Of a DNA stretch of 62,380 bases, positions 30,494 through 39,501 are shown one piece after another; positions within the stretch are counted from its first letter, which is position 1, and the number at the start of each line of letters is the position of its first letter. This DNA comes from Budvicia aquatica DSM 5075 = ATCC 35567 (GTDB lineage Bacteria; Pseudomonadota; Gammaproteobacteria; Enterobacterales; Enterobacteriaceae), in assembly GCF_000427805.1 (NCBI RefSeq), contig NZ_ATYS01000031.1, positions 1,120-63,499 on the forward strand. The letters are read 5' to 3'. Made by a program: the position numbers and the translations under genes. The notes beneath the pieces are model-generated. The model was given only the letters and a program-made list of their open reading frames with translations, was not told the DNA's origin and made no database searches.

Positions 30494-31477
30494 ATGCATA
30501 AATTTACTAAGGCCGTTGCTGTTATAGGATTATCGCTGATTATGTCACATTCAGCTATGGCTGAAACGATGAAGCTCGGATTTTTAGTCAAACAACCGGA
30601 AGAACCTTGGTTCCAAACTGAGTGGGCATTTGCCGATAAAGCAGGAAAAGATCTTGGCTTTGATGTTATCAAAATTGCCGTTCCTGACGGTGAAAAAACC
30701 CTCAATGCAATCGATAGTCTGGCCGCCAGTGGCGCAAAAGGCTTCGTTATTTGTACACCAGATCCTAAATTAGGCTCAGCCATTATGGCAAAAGCCAATA
30801 GCTACGGTTTAAAAGTCATTACCGTTGACGACCAGTTTGTTACTGCCAAAGGCAAACCGATGGAAAATGTGCCGTTAGTTATGATGGCTGCCAGCAAAAT
30901 CGGTGAGCGTCAGGGTAACGAACTGTGGAAAGAGATGAATAATCGCAAATGGAATGTGGCTGAAACTGCGGTCATGGCCATTACCTCAAACGAACTGGAT
31001 ACCGCTCGCCGCCGCACTAACGGTTCAATGGATGCATTAAAAGCCGCCGGCTTCCCGGAAAAACAAATCTATCAGGTTCCAAGTAAATCTAACGATATCC
31101 CTGGATCATTCGACGCCGCAAACTCAATGTTGGTACAACACCCTGAAGTTAAAAACTGGCTGATTGTCGGCTTCAATGACAACACCATTCTGGGTGGCGT
31201 TCGCGCAACTGAAGGCCAAGGGTTTAAACCTGAAAACGTTATCGGCATTGGTATCAACGGCGTTGATGCGGTCAATGAATTATCTAAATCTAAAGCAACC
31301 GGCTTCTATGGCTCACTGCTACCAAGCCCGGACATTCACGGCTATAAGAGCATTGAAATGCTTTATAACTGGGAAACTAAAGGGGTTGAGCCTGAGAAAT
31401 TTACTGAAGTTACCGACGTTGTATTAATTACCCGCGATAACTTTAAAGCGGAACTGGAAAAGAAAGGCCTGAATTAA
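30494..31477 (+). CDS. araF: L-arabinose-binding periplasmic protein
   Basis: AraF is the periplasmic high-affinity arabinose receptor of the AraFGH ABC importer. The 327-residue precursor has a signal peptide ending in SHSAMA before ETMKLGFLVKQPEEPWFQTEW, followed by a two-lobed PBP1-type fold closely matching E. coli AraF over its full length. An AGGAGA site precedes the start. It is first in araFGH-araC, and a stable hairpin behind it probably sets its expression above the transporter genes. Confidence 0.98.
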   Translation: MHKFTKAVAVIGLSLIMSHSAMAETMKLGFLVKQPEEPWFQTEWAFADKAGKDLGFDVIKIAVPDGEKTLNAIDSLAASGAKGFVICTPDPKLGSAIMAKANSYGLKVITVDDQFVTAKGKPMENVPLVMMAASKIGERQGNELWKEMNNRKWNVAETAVMAITSNELDTARRRTNGSMDALKAAGFPEKQIYQVPSKSNDIPGSFDAANSMLVQHPEVKNWLIVGFNDNTILGGVRATEGQGFKPENVIGIGINGVDAVNELSKSKATGFYGSLLPSPDIHGYKSIEMLYNWETKGVEPEKFTEVTDVVLITRDNFKAELEKKGLN

Positions 31478-31486
31478 TCGTTATAC

Positions 31487-31513
31487 CGGCAGGCTGATCC
31501 AATTGGCCTGCCG
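31487..31513 (+). other. Intergenic hairpin araF-araG
   Basis: CGGCAGGC pairs with GCCTGCCG around 11 bases, just after the araF stop, with no U-run. Hairpins in this position usually protect the upstream binding-protein message and raise its level over downstream genes. That role is inferred here. Confidence 0.65.
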
Positions 31514-31636
31514 ATTCTCCACCATACCAATGACATAAATAGAAAGCACTGAATCCGCCTATTTAGGTGTTATCCCTGCACATTAAAAGCCGGATGCAGT
31601 CGAGCTGTAAGTCATACGAGCGTTAAGGAATATATT

Positions 31637-33157
31637 ATGCCAACGCAGCAACCACCTTATCTCGAATTCTGTAATATCAGTAAAACATTCCCGGGTGTAA
31701 AAGCCTTACAAAACATTAGCTTTAGCTGCTCGACCGGTGAAATACACGCGCTAATGGGTGAGAATGGTGCGGGTAAATCGACGCTGCTAAAAATACTCAG
31801 TGGTAATTATGATGCCACCGAGGGTGAAATAAAAATTAAGGGCCAGCCGGTAAAGTTTAATAACACCATGGATGCCCTGAATGCCGGAATTGCCATTATT
31901 TATCAGGAGTTACATTTAATTCCGGAAATGACCGTTGCCGAAAATATTTATCTCGGACAACTTCCGACCAAGGCCGGCATGGTAGACAGAAAAATTCTCA
32001 ATTTTGAATCCCGCGTTCAGTTAGAACATTTAGGGTTGGATATTGACCCGGATACGCCGTTGAAATACCTCTCTATTGGCCAATGGCAAATGGTTGAAAT
32101 CGCCAAAGCACTCGCCCGAAATGCCAAAGTCATCGCCTTTGATGAACCAACAAGCTCCCTTTCAGCCCGCGAAATAGAACAGCTGTTTCGCGTTATTCGC
32201 GAACTCAGAGCGGAAGGCCGGGTCATTTTGTATGTCTCCCACAGGATGGAAGAGATCTTTGCCCTGAGTGATGCCGTAACCGTATTTAAAGACGGTTGCT
32301 ATATGAAAACCTTCACCGATGTGCCAAACCTTACCCACGATGCTTTGGTTCAAACCATGGTAGGACGTGATATCGGTGATATTTATGACTATAAACCTCG
32401 CCCGCTTGGCGAAGTTAGATTTGAACTGAAATCGGTTAAAGCGCCGGGTGTTAAGCATCCGATCAGTTTTCAAGTTCGTCAGGGAGAAATCGTCGGTCTG
32501 TTTGGTTTGGTAGGCGCGGGCAGAAGTGAGCTGCTTAAGTCTCTGTTTGGTGCCACCCGCATTACCGGTGGCAGCATTGAGCTGGACGGCCACCCCATTA
32601 ACATTACTACCCCTATCGACGGCATTACCAAAGGCATCATGCTTTGCCCGGAAGATCGTAAAGCTGAAGGCATCATCCCGGTACATTCAGTTAAAGACAA
32701 TATCAATATCAGCGCCCGTCGTAAGACGTTAACCGCCGGTTGTCTGATCAACGAAAGCTGGGAAAACGAAAACGCGGATATCCGCATCAATGAACTCAAC
32801 ATTAAAACACCAACGGCTGAGCAGCTGATTATGAACCTGTCCGGCGGTAACCAACAAAAAGCGATTCTTGGCCGCTGGCTGTCTGAAGAGATGAAGGTCA
32901 TCTTGCTGGATGAGCCGACAAGGGGAATCGATGTGGGTGCTAAGCACGAAATTTATAACGTGATTTATGAACTGGCTAAACGAGGTATTGCCGTGGTATT
33001 TGCCTCCAGCGATCTGCCAGAAGTCCTCGGCCTTGCCGACCGAATTCTGGTTATGCGTGAAGGTTCACTGTCAGGAGAATTAACTCATGACGGCGCAACT
33101 GAACAGAAAGCATTGAGCTTAGCCATGTTAAATACTACCGCTGATGCGGTTGCCTAA
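31637..33157 (+). CDS. araG: L-arabinose ABC transporter ATP-binding protein
   Basis: AraG is the double-ATPase subunit that powers arabinose import. The 506-residue protein (E. coli 504) has two fused nucleotide-binding domains. NBD1 has Walker [10 protein letters not shown] and Walker [15 protein letters not shown]2 has the usual degenerate Walker A (GLVGAGRSE), an intact LSGGNQQ signature and Walker [12 protein letters not shown]. The sequence matches E. coli AraG closely. It is followed by araH after 18 bases. Confidence 0.98.
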   Translation: MPTQQPPYLEFCNISKTFPGVKALQNISFSCSTGEIHALMGENGAGKSTLLKILSGNYDATEGEIKIKGQPVKFNNTMDALNAGIAIIYQELHLIPEMTVAENIYLGQLPTKAGMVDRKILNFESRVQLEHLGLDIDPDTPLKYLSIGQWQMVEIAKALARNAKVIAFDEPTSSLSAREIEQLFRVIRELRAEGRVILYVSHRMEEIFALSDAVTVFKDGCYMKTFTDVPNLTHDALVQTMVGRDIGDIYDYKPRPLGEVRFELKSVKAPGVKHPISFQVRQGEIVGLFGLVGAGRSELLKSLFGATRITGGSIELDGHPINITTPIDGITKGIMLCPEDRKAEGIIPVHSVKDNINISARRKTLTAGCLINESWENENADIRINELNIKTPTAEQLIMNLSGGNQQKAILGRWLSEEMKVILLDEPTRGIDVGAKHEIYNVIYELAKRGIAVVFASSDLPEVLGLADRILVMREGSLSGELTHDGATEQKALSLAMLNTTADAVA

Positions 33158-33175
33158 CAGAGAAGGAAAATCTTC

Positions 33176-34180
33176 ATGTCGACCATACCAACAACCTCAG
33201 TATCAGCAAAAGAATCTGGCGCCAAAGCCAGTAATCAAATGAGTCTGTCAAAAATTTGGGACAGCTACGGCATGCTGGTGGTTTTTGCCGTACTGTTTAT
33301 TGCCTGCGCCCTGTTTATTCCTAATTTTGCATCCTGGATTAATATGCGCGGGTTAGGCCTGGCTATTTCAATGTCAGGCATGGTCGCCTGCGGAATGTTA
33401 TTCTGTCTGGCCTCCGGTGACTTTGACTTATCCGTCGCCTCTATTATCGCCTGCTCCGGCGTAACCGCTGCCGTGGTGATAAATCATACTGAAAGCATCA
33501 CCTTGGGCATCGCCGCCGGCTTGCTGCTCGGCGTAGCCTTCGGTTTACTCAACGGCTTTGTTATTGCTCGTTTGAAAATCAACGCATTAATTACAACGCT
33601 GGCAACCATGCAAATCGCCCGTGGTTTAGCCTATATCATTTCAGATGGTAAAGCGGTTGGCATTGAAGATGAACGTTTCTTCACGCTGGGAAGCACCAGT
33701 TGGCTGGGGATGCCTCTTCCTATCTGGATAACGCTGTTCTGCTTTATTCTGTTCGGATTCCTGCTCAACAAAACCACTTTTGGTCGCAATACGCTGGCGG
33801 TTGGTGGCAACGAAGAAGCCTCTCGTTTAGCCGGCGTTCCGGTAGTTCGGACTAAGATTATTATCTTTGCATTATCAGGCCTGATTTCCGCTGCTGCAGG
33901 CATCATACTGGCTTCGCGTATGACCAGCGGCCAGCCAATGACATCGGTTGGTTATGAGCTGATTGTTATCTCTGCCTGCGTATTGGGAGGAGTGTCACTA
34001 AAGGGTGGTATTGGTAAAATATCTTATGTTATTGCTGGCGTATTGATTCTAGGTACGGTAGAAAATGCGATGAACCTTTTGAATATCTCGCCGTTCTATC
34101 AATATGTTGTGCGTGGTCTAATATTACTTGCCGCCGTTATTTTTGACCGTTACAAGCAACTGGCGAAACAAAAAGCCTAG
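33176..34180 (+). CDS. araH: L-arabinose ABC transporter permease
   Basis: AraH is the inner-membrane permease of the arabinose importer and works as a dimer. The 334-residue protein has about eight to ten membrane segments. It carries the branched-chain/ribose-type permease motifs LASGDFDLSVASIIA, ALITTLATMQIARGLAYI, GGNEEASRLAGVPV and SACVLGGVSLKGGIGKI. It lies between araG and araC in the same unit. Confidence 0.98.
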   Translation: MSTIPTTSVSAKESGAKASNQMSLSKIWDSYGMLVVFAVLFIACALFIPNFASWINMRGLGLAISMSGMVACGMLFCLASGDFDLSVASIIACSGVTAAVVINHTESITLGIAAGLLLGVAFGLLNGFVIARLKINALITTLATMQIARGLAYIISDGKAVGIEDERFFTLGSTSWLGMPLPIWITLFCFILFGFLLNKTTFGRNTLAVGGNEEASRLAGVPVVRTKIIIFALSGLISAAAGIILASRMTSGQPMTSVGYELIVISACVLGGVSLKGGIGKISYVIAGVLILGTVENAMNLLNISPFYQYVVRGLILLAAVIFDRYKQLAKQKA

Positions 34181-34205
34181 TAGCCAACAGCCCTGAGGAA
34201 ACAAC

Positions 34206-35102
34206 GTGTATCAACGAATTGCACCTGACTCACAGCCAGATCCTCTGCTTCCCGGATACTCATTTAATGCGTATCTGGTCGCAGGCTTGACACCCATTAT
34301 CGTTGACGGGCCCCTCGACTTCTTTATCGATCGGCCCAACGGAATGAAAGGTTATATTTTAAATTTAACCATCAAGGGACAGGGCCAGATTTTCGATGGC
34401 CAGGATGCACTCTTCTGTAACCCCGGCGATATGCTGTTGTTTCAACCCAAAGAATCACACTACTACGGACGTTCACCAAACAGTGACTGTTGGTATCATC
34501 GTTGGATCTATTTCCGCCCTCGGGCATATTGGGCTGATTGGTTAGAATGGTATAGCCAAACCCATAAAGTTGGCCGCATGGCTCTTCCGTCTGAGGCTTT
34601 ACAGGATGAATTTGAACAGCTGTTTATTTCCATTGAACAAACTCATCAGTCCGGCAGGCGATTGTCTGAAGAGTTAGCGATGAATCTACTTGAGCGCCTG
34701 TTGTTGCGCTGTATGGAAGAAGATCCTCAGTCGCCGCAGAAGATAATGGATCCGCGCATTATTGAAGCCTGTCAGTATATGACCAGCAATCTTTCTGACG
34801 ATGTGCGTATTGAAGATATTGCCAATCACGTTTGTCTGTCCCCTTCCCGCCTTGCCCATCTGTTCCGCGAGCAGGTGGGTATCAATATGCTGCGCTGGCG
34901 TGAAGACCAGAGGGTTATTCGGGCAAAACTGCTGTTGCAAACTACTCAGGAATCGATTGCCAGCATCGGACGTATTATCGGTTATGACGACCAGCTCTAC
35001 TTTTCACGGGTATTCCGTAAGCGGGTCGGAGTAAGCCCTAGCGACTTTCGGCGACGTAACATGGAATTGACGACTTATCCTGAATCTGCAGAGTCGCTCT
35101 AG
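34206..35102 (+). CDS. araC: Arabinose operon regulator AraC
   Basis: AraC binds arabinose and switches from repressing to activating the ara promoters. The 298-residue protein (E. coli 292) starts at GTG 34206. It has the N-terminal arm and cupin domain ([19 protein letters not shown], then [20 protein letters not shown]) and two C-terminal helix-turn-helix motifs in [20 protein letters not shown] and [19 protein letters not shown]. Here araC is last in araFGH-araC, not divergent from araBAD as in E. coli. A strong terminator follows. Confidence 0.97.
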   Translation: MYQRIAPDSQPDPLLPGYSFNAYLVAGLTPIIVDGPLDFFIDRPNGMKGYILNLTIKGQGQIFDGQDALFCNPGDMLLFQPKESHYYGRSPNSDCWYHRWIYFRPRAYWADWLEWYSQTHKVGRMALPSEALQDEFEQLFISIEQTHQSGRRLSEELAMNLLERLLLRCMEEDPQSPQKIMDPRIIEACQYMTSNLSDDVRIEDIANHVCLSPSRLAHLFREQVGINMLRWREDQRVIRAKLLLQTTQESIASIGRIIGYDDQLYFSRVFRKRVGVSPSDFRRRNMELTTYPESAESL

Positions 35103-35139
35103 CAGATAAATTCAACGCTTCTAATACAAAAATACTCAG

Positions 35140-35175
35140 CGGGAAGATAAGTAAATTATCTTCCCGTTATTTTAT
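35140..35175 (+). terminator. araC terminator
   Basis: CGGGAAGATAA and TTATCTTCCCG form an 11-bp perfect stem around GTAAA, followed by TTATTTTATT. It lies 37 bases past the araC stop. Confidence 0.92.
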
Positions 35176-35779
35176 TATCGCATTCTCTTTATCTGGAGAG
35201 CCTTATATTATATATAGGTGCCACGTTTCAGCTTTATTAATAGCAAATAACATTATGCTCATTTATTATGCGTATTTATCTTTCATATTTTGCTGCTTAT
35301 TAATAATAGTAAAAACTCATCTTTTCCATGATACTGAGTTTACTTACTACACATATAGATAGCCTGATAAGCGATTATCTTCACAACGATAAAAAATAGC
35401 TGATTAATCCCTATAGACTGAAAGGTAAACCTCGCTGAATTAACAACCAACTAATTTGTGATCGCCGTCCCAAAATAGAATGGCAGCGTAAAAATCCATG
35501 TAAATAGCGAATATTTACATAACCATTTCACCATTAAAACTCTACAGTCCTCATGCAATAACAACATCAATAGCGGCTTTAACTAAAACGGTTAAGCTTT
35601 ACTAAATTGTATTTAGTTTTATTTTGTAGCTAACTTTTACATAACACCACGTAGTATAATATGGAAGATTCAGTTTTTTCCCCGCAGTATGTGACGGAAA
35701 AAGAACACAGCATCCGCCGATCTAACGGTAAAGGATGTTTTATCTGTTTGCTATATTTAGCACCAGCCAGAGGTATACG
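35176..35779 (+). promoter_or_regulatory. Long AT-rich control region of the second sugar importer, with a 23-bp palindrome
   Basis: About 600 bases without a gene. ATGTAAATA-GCGAA-TATTTACAT (35498-35520) is a perfect 9-bp inverted repeat with the size and shape of an operator. A -10-like TATAAT lies at 35655-35660 without a good -35, as expected for an activator-dependent promoter. A half CRP-like TTGTGATCG lies near 35456-35464. A TTTTTCC/GGAAAAA dyad follows near 35680-35702. No regulator gene is adjacent. Confidence 0.55.
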
Positions 35780-36763
35780 ATGAGTAAAATGAATTTAAAA
35801 AAATTATTATCCGTCAGTTTGCTGGGAATAATGGTTTATTCCACCGGAGCAATGGCAAAAGAAGTGGAAGTCGTTAATATTTCAAAAATAGCTGGCATGC
35901 CTTGGTTTAACCGTATGGGTGATGGCGTTACTGATGCTGGTAAAGATTTGGGAATTAAAGCCTATCAGGTTGGCCCTTCCAGTACTGATGCCCCACAACA
36001 AGTTAAAATCATTGAAGATTTAATTGCTAAAAATGTCTCGGCAATTACCATTGTTCCGAATGACGCCGATGTGTTGGAACCAGTATTCAAAAAAGCACGC
36101 AGTGCCGGAATTGTTGTACTGACTAACGAATCACCGGGACAACCAAGCGCAAACTGGGACGTTGAAATCATCGACAATGCTAAATTTGCAGCAGACAACG
36201 TTGAAGAAATGGCTAAAGCCATGGGCGGTAAAGGCGGTTACGTTATCTACGTTGGTGGATTAACCGTTCCTCAGCACAACCTTTGGGCTGACCTGTTTGT
36301 TAAATACCAGAAAGAACACTATCCGGAAATGTTTGAAGTCACCAGCCGCATGCCGGTTGCTGAAAACATTGATGATGCCCGCCGTACAACCTTAGATTTA
36401 ATGAAAGCTTACCCGGAAATGAAAGGCGTGATTGCTTTCGGTTCTCAGGGTCCGATCGGTGCCGGCCGTGCAGTTAAAGAAAAACGCGCTCGTGATAAAG
36501 TATTCGTCTTCGGCATGATGATTCCTTCACAAGCGGCGTCTTTAGTTAAGAGCGGTGATATCGCGATGGGCGTAACCTATGATCCGGCATCTGCGGGTTA
36601 TGCGTTAACCGCCGTTGCCAACAAAATTATCAAAGGCGAAGAAATCACTAAAGACTTAGAGATTCCAAACCTGGGTAAAGCTGATGTCGATATGGAAAAA
36701 CGCGTAATTAAGTTCCATAAAGTCCTGCGCGTAACCAAAGATAACGTTGATAGCTTGTATTAA
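35780..36763 (+). CDS. Sugar ABC transporter substrate-binding protein (LsrB/RhaS type)
   Basis: A periplasmic receptor for an unknown sugar or sugar-like signal. The 327-residue precursor starts at ATG 35780, behind AGAGGT. A signal peptide ends in GAMA, before KEVEVVNISKIAGMPWFNRM. The PBP1 fold with SSTDAPQQVKIIEDLIAK and VTSRMPVAENIDDARRTT groups it with the LsrB (autoinducer-2) and RhaS (rhamnose) receptors more than with AraF. The four-gene layout with one double ATPase and two different permeases is also that of Lsr and Rha importers. The ligand cannot be named from sequence alone. A stable hairpin and an ERIC element separate it from its ATPase gene. Confidence 0.85.
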   Translation: MSKMNLKKLLSVSLLGIMVYSTGAMAKEVEVVNISKIAGMPWFNRMGDGVTDAGKDLGIKAYQVGPSSTDAPQQVKIIEDLIAKNVSAITIVPNDADVLEPVFKKARSAGIVVLTNESPGQPSANWDVEIIDNAKFAADNVEEMAKAMGGKGGYVIYVGGLTVPQHNLWADLFVKYQKEHYPEMFEVTSRMPVAENIDDARRTTLDLMKAYPEMKGVIAFGSQGPIGAGRAVKEKRARDKVFVFGMMIPSQAASLVKSGDIAMGVTYDPASAGYALTAVANKIIKGEEITKDLEIPNLGKADVDMEKRVIKFHKVLRVTKDNVDSLY

Positions 36764-36843
36764 TGGATTGATACCCAAGTGACCGGCGTTATCGCAGTGC
36801 TACATATAGCTCGCTGCAACAGCGCCAAATACTCAGGGTAACT

Positions 36844-36881
36844 AATACGTCCTTGCCGATAACCTGCGGCAGGGACGTATT
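36844..36881 (+). other. Long hairpin behind the binding-protein gene
   Basis: AATACGTCCTTGCCG pairs with CGGCAGGGACGTATT over 15 positions with one G/T wobble, around an eight-base loop. No U-run follows. As with the hairpin behind araF, it probably stabilises the binding-protein message, or partly terminates it. Confidence 0.7.
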
Positions 36882-36903
36882 CTATGGATTCGCATAAAAT
36901 TGG

Positions 36904-37031
36904 TACATCCCTAAGTTACTTCGAGATGCAGGTAGGCGGCAATTGAAAGAGTCCCAATGACTTACTCCAGTAAGTGATTCGCGGGAGTAAGTGCAGCCAA
37001 CACCCCAACATTCTGAAGGGCGACGGGTATA
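36904..37031 (+). repeat. ERIC element inside the importer operon
   Basis: 128 bases with ERIC structure: a left arm AAGTTACTTCGAGATGCAG, a core around ACTTACTCCAGTAAGTGATTC, then GTGCAGCCAAC and a right end GACGGGTATA. The left TATACCC end has decayed to TACATCCC. It ends 19 bases before the ATPase start codon, so it is transcribed as part of the operon. Confidence 0.88.
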
Positions 37032-37050
37032 CAGCCAGTAAGAGGTAGAA

Positions 37051-38532
37051 ATGACACCCTTTATTTCACTGGGAAACATCAGTAAGACCTTCTATGGCGT
37101 GAAGGCCCTGGACAACATGGCATTAACGCTGATCCCTGGAGAAGTCCACTGTTTGGCCGGGCAAAATGGCTGTGGTAAATCAACGCTGATAAAAATCATC
37201 TCCGGTGTTTATCAACCGGACGCCAACGCTGAAATCATTATTGATGGCAAACAATACACAAATCTCTCTCCAATAGACTCCGTCAAAGCGGGCGTTCAGG
37301 TTATCTATCAGGATTTGTCGTTGTTCCCTAACCTGACCGTGGCTGAAAACATCGGTATTAACCAGTATCACCACCATATGCTGGTTAACAAACGTGAAAT
37401 TCGCCGTATCGCTGAACTCACAATAAAAAGCATTGATGCCAAACTGGATCTTGATGCCACGGTAGAATCCCTGCCAATCGCTCAGCGCCAGATCGTGGCC
37501 ATCTGCCGGGCACTGTCTCAGGAAGCCAAGCTGATCATTATGGATGAGCCTACGGCCTCATTAACCATGCAGGAAGTAAAAGGCTTGCTGCGTGTAGTTC
37601 ACGACCTGAAAAAGCAGAATATCTGTGTGGTTTTTGTCAGCCACCGTTTAGATGAGGTTATGGAGATTTCTGACCGTATTACCGTGCTAAAAGACGGAAA
37701 GTTGGTTGGTACCTACCCTGCATCAGAAATAGACAATAAGAAACTGGCCTTCCTGATGACAGGAAAAGAATTCTCTTATGCCGTGCTGCCACCGATTACC
37801 CAAAATAATGATGTCGCACTGGAAATCAAAAATCTCAGCCGCGGTGAAGAATATAAAAACGTATCCCTTAGCGTTCATAAAGGTGAAATCGTTGCCATTA
37901 CCGGGCTGTTAGGCGCTGGCCGCACCGAGCTTTGCCTCAGCCTGTTCGGTTTAACTAAACCGGATTCAGGTCAGATTCTGTTGGAAGGAAAACCGGTCAA
38001 CTTTTCCAGTAACCGCGATGCGGTAAAAGCCGGTGTCGGTTATGTCTCTGAAGATCGGATGAGCACCGGTCTGGTCATGGAGCAATCCATTAACGACAAC
38101 ATTATTTCAACCGTGCTCGAACGTTTAAAAACTCCGCTGCAACTGCTCGATAAATCTAAGGCCGATAAAGTCGTTAGCGATTTAGTTGAACAGTTAACCA
38201 TAAAGATTGGTAGCGTTCATTTACCGGTCAATACCTTATCTGGTGGTAATGCTCAACGTGTTGCCATTGCAAAATGGCTGGCAATTAATCCTAAGGTTCT
38301 CATTTTGGATGCGCCAACCGTGGGCGTCGATATCGCCAATAAGGCAGGGATTTATCAGATTATTTCTGCCCTGTCGCAAAAAGGAATCGCCGTACTCATG
38401 ATTACCGATGAGATCGATGAAGCATTCTTTAACAGTCATCGGATTTTAGTCATGCGTAAAGGCGAGATTACTGCCGAGTTTTTACCGGGACAAACAACGG
38501 AAGCCGCACTGGCAGAGGTAGTAAATGGTTAA
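37051..38532 (+). CDS. Sugar ABC transporter ATP-binding protein (double NBD, asymmetric)
   Basis: The 493-residue double-ATPase subunit of the second sugar importer. NBD1 has an intact Walker A GQNGCGKST (37-45), Walker B IIMDEPTASL with Glu166, and His198, but a degenerate signature (LPIAQ). NBD2 has the degenerate Walker A GLLGAGRTE usual in this class and an intact LSGGN (396-400). Its Walker B reads LILDAPTVGVD, with Ala421 where the catalytic Glu is expected. One composite site should therefore work and the other should not hydrolyse. The start has AAGAGG upstream, directly behind the ERIC element. The stop overlaps the next gene by 8 bases. Confidence 0.92.
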   Translation: MTPFISLGNISKTFYGVKALDNMALTLIPGEVHCLAGQNGCGKSTLIKIISGVYQPDANAEIIIDGKQYTNLSPIDSVKAGVQVIYQDLSLFPNLTVAENIGINQYHHHMLVNKREIRRIAELTIKSIDAKLDLDATVESLPIAQRQIVAICRALSQEAKLIIMDEPTASLTMQEVKGLLRVVHDLKKQNICVVFVSHRLDEVMEISDRITVLKDGKLVGTYPASEIDNKKLAFLMTGKEFSYAVLPPITQNNDVALEIKNLSRGEEYKNVSLSVHKGEIVAITGLLGAGRTELCLSLFGLTKPDSGQILLEGKPVNFSSNRDAVKAGVGYVSEDRMSTGLVMEQSINDNIISTVLERLKTPLQLLDKSKADKVVSDLVEQLTIKIGSVHLPVNTLSGGNAQRVAIAKWLAINPKVLILDAPTVGVDIANKAGIYQIISALSQKGIAVLMITDEIDEAFFNSHRILVMRKGEITAEFLPGQTTEAALAEVVNG

Positions 38533-39499
38533 TAAATTAGGGATAAAACCCCATGAGATATTTCTGGGCTTAACCATATTGGTGATTGGTGGATACCTTT
38601 CATTCGCCACCGCTGACTTTATGACGTTTGGCAATATCTACGATTTAGTCAATAACTACGCGATGTTGACTATTCTGGCCTGCGGTCTGTTCATCGTACT
38701 GATTTCAGGCGGTATTGATATTTCATTCCCGGCAATGACGATCATTTCACAGTACGTTATGGTGACGCTGATTCAGGGAACAACCGGCAACTTTGCCATC
38801 GCTTTTGCCCTGTCTGGCGGTATTGGTCTGCTGCTGGGGCTGGTCAATGCGGTATTAGTTAATCGGTTAAAAGTCCCGTCGATCATCATAACTATTTCAA
38901 CGCTGAATATTTTCTATGGCCTGTTGCTTTATCTGACCAAAGGTATCTGGCTGTATAGCTATCCTGAGTGGTTTGAACAAGGTATTTCACTGTTTCAGTT
39001 TACCGCCGCAGATGGTTATGACTATGGTCTGAACTTACCGATCATTACGCTGGTTGTTGTCGTTGCCCTGACGGGTTTCATCATGAACCGGACCAGCATT
39101 GGCCGAATGATTTATGCCATGGGCGGTAATAAAGAAGCCGCTTCCCGTATGGGGTTTGGCATTCTTAAATTACAGCTGTTTGTCTATGGCTATATGGGGC
39201 TGATGTCCGGCGTTGCGGGCGTTGTTCAGTCAGCAACGGTCTTAACCGTCGCGCCTGATTCACTATTAGGTTATGAGTTAACGGTTCTGGCTGCGGTAGT
39301 GCTTGGCGGAACCAGCATTGTGGGCGGCCGGGGAACGCTATTAGGCACCCTGCTGGGCGTTATTTTATTAGCCGTATTACAAAATGGACTCAACCTGTTA
39401 GGCATCTCCTCTTACTGGCATACGGTGGTTACGGGTTTAGTTATTGTCGTAAGTATTAGTATGACGGCATGGAGCCAGCGTAAAGGTCAGGGGGCATAA
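38525..39499 (+). CDS. Sugar ABC transporter permease, first subunit
   Basis: A 324-residue inner-membrane permease of the ribose/branched-chain permease family. It has about nine membrane segments and the family motifs GLFIVLISGGIDISFPAM, VPSIIITISTLNIFYG, AMGGNKEAASRMGF and LTVLAAVVLGGTSIVGGRG. Its start lies inside the end of the ATPase gene (8-base overlap), so translation is coupled. It probably pairs with the next permease as a heterodimer, as LsrC/LsrD and RhaP/RhaQ do. Confidence 0.92.
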   Translation: MVNKLGIKPHEIFLGLTILVIGGYLSFATADFMTFGNIYDLVNNYAMLTILACGLFIVLISGGIDISFPAMTIISQYVMVTLIQGTTGNFAIAFALSGGIGLLLGLVNAVLVNRLKVPSIIITISTLNIFYGLLLYLTKGIWLYSYPEWFEQGISLFQFTAADGYDYGLNLPIITLVVVVALTGFIMNRTSIGRMIYAMGGNKEAASRMGFGILKLQLFVYGYMGLMSGVAGVVQSATVLTVAPDSLLGYELTVLAAVVLGGTSIVGGRGTLLGTLLGVILLAVLQNGLNLLGISSYWHTVVTGLVIVVSISMTAWSQRKGQGA

Positions 39500-39501
39500 C
39501 C

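Noticed and set aside
30397-30798. A 133-codon minus-strand frame over the start of araF
   Set aside because: It is the antisense of araF and its promoter region.
35680-35702. TTTTTCC/GGAAAAA dyad before the second importer, considered as a terminator
   Set aside because: It is short, lacks a GC-rich stem and sits between the likely promoter and the first gene, so only a weak leader structure is plausible.
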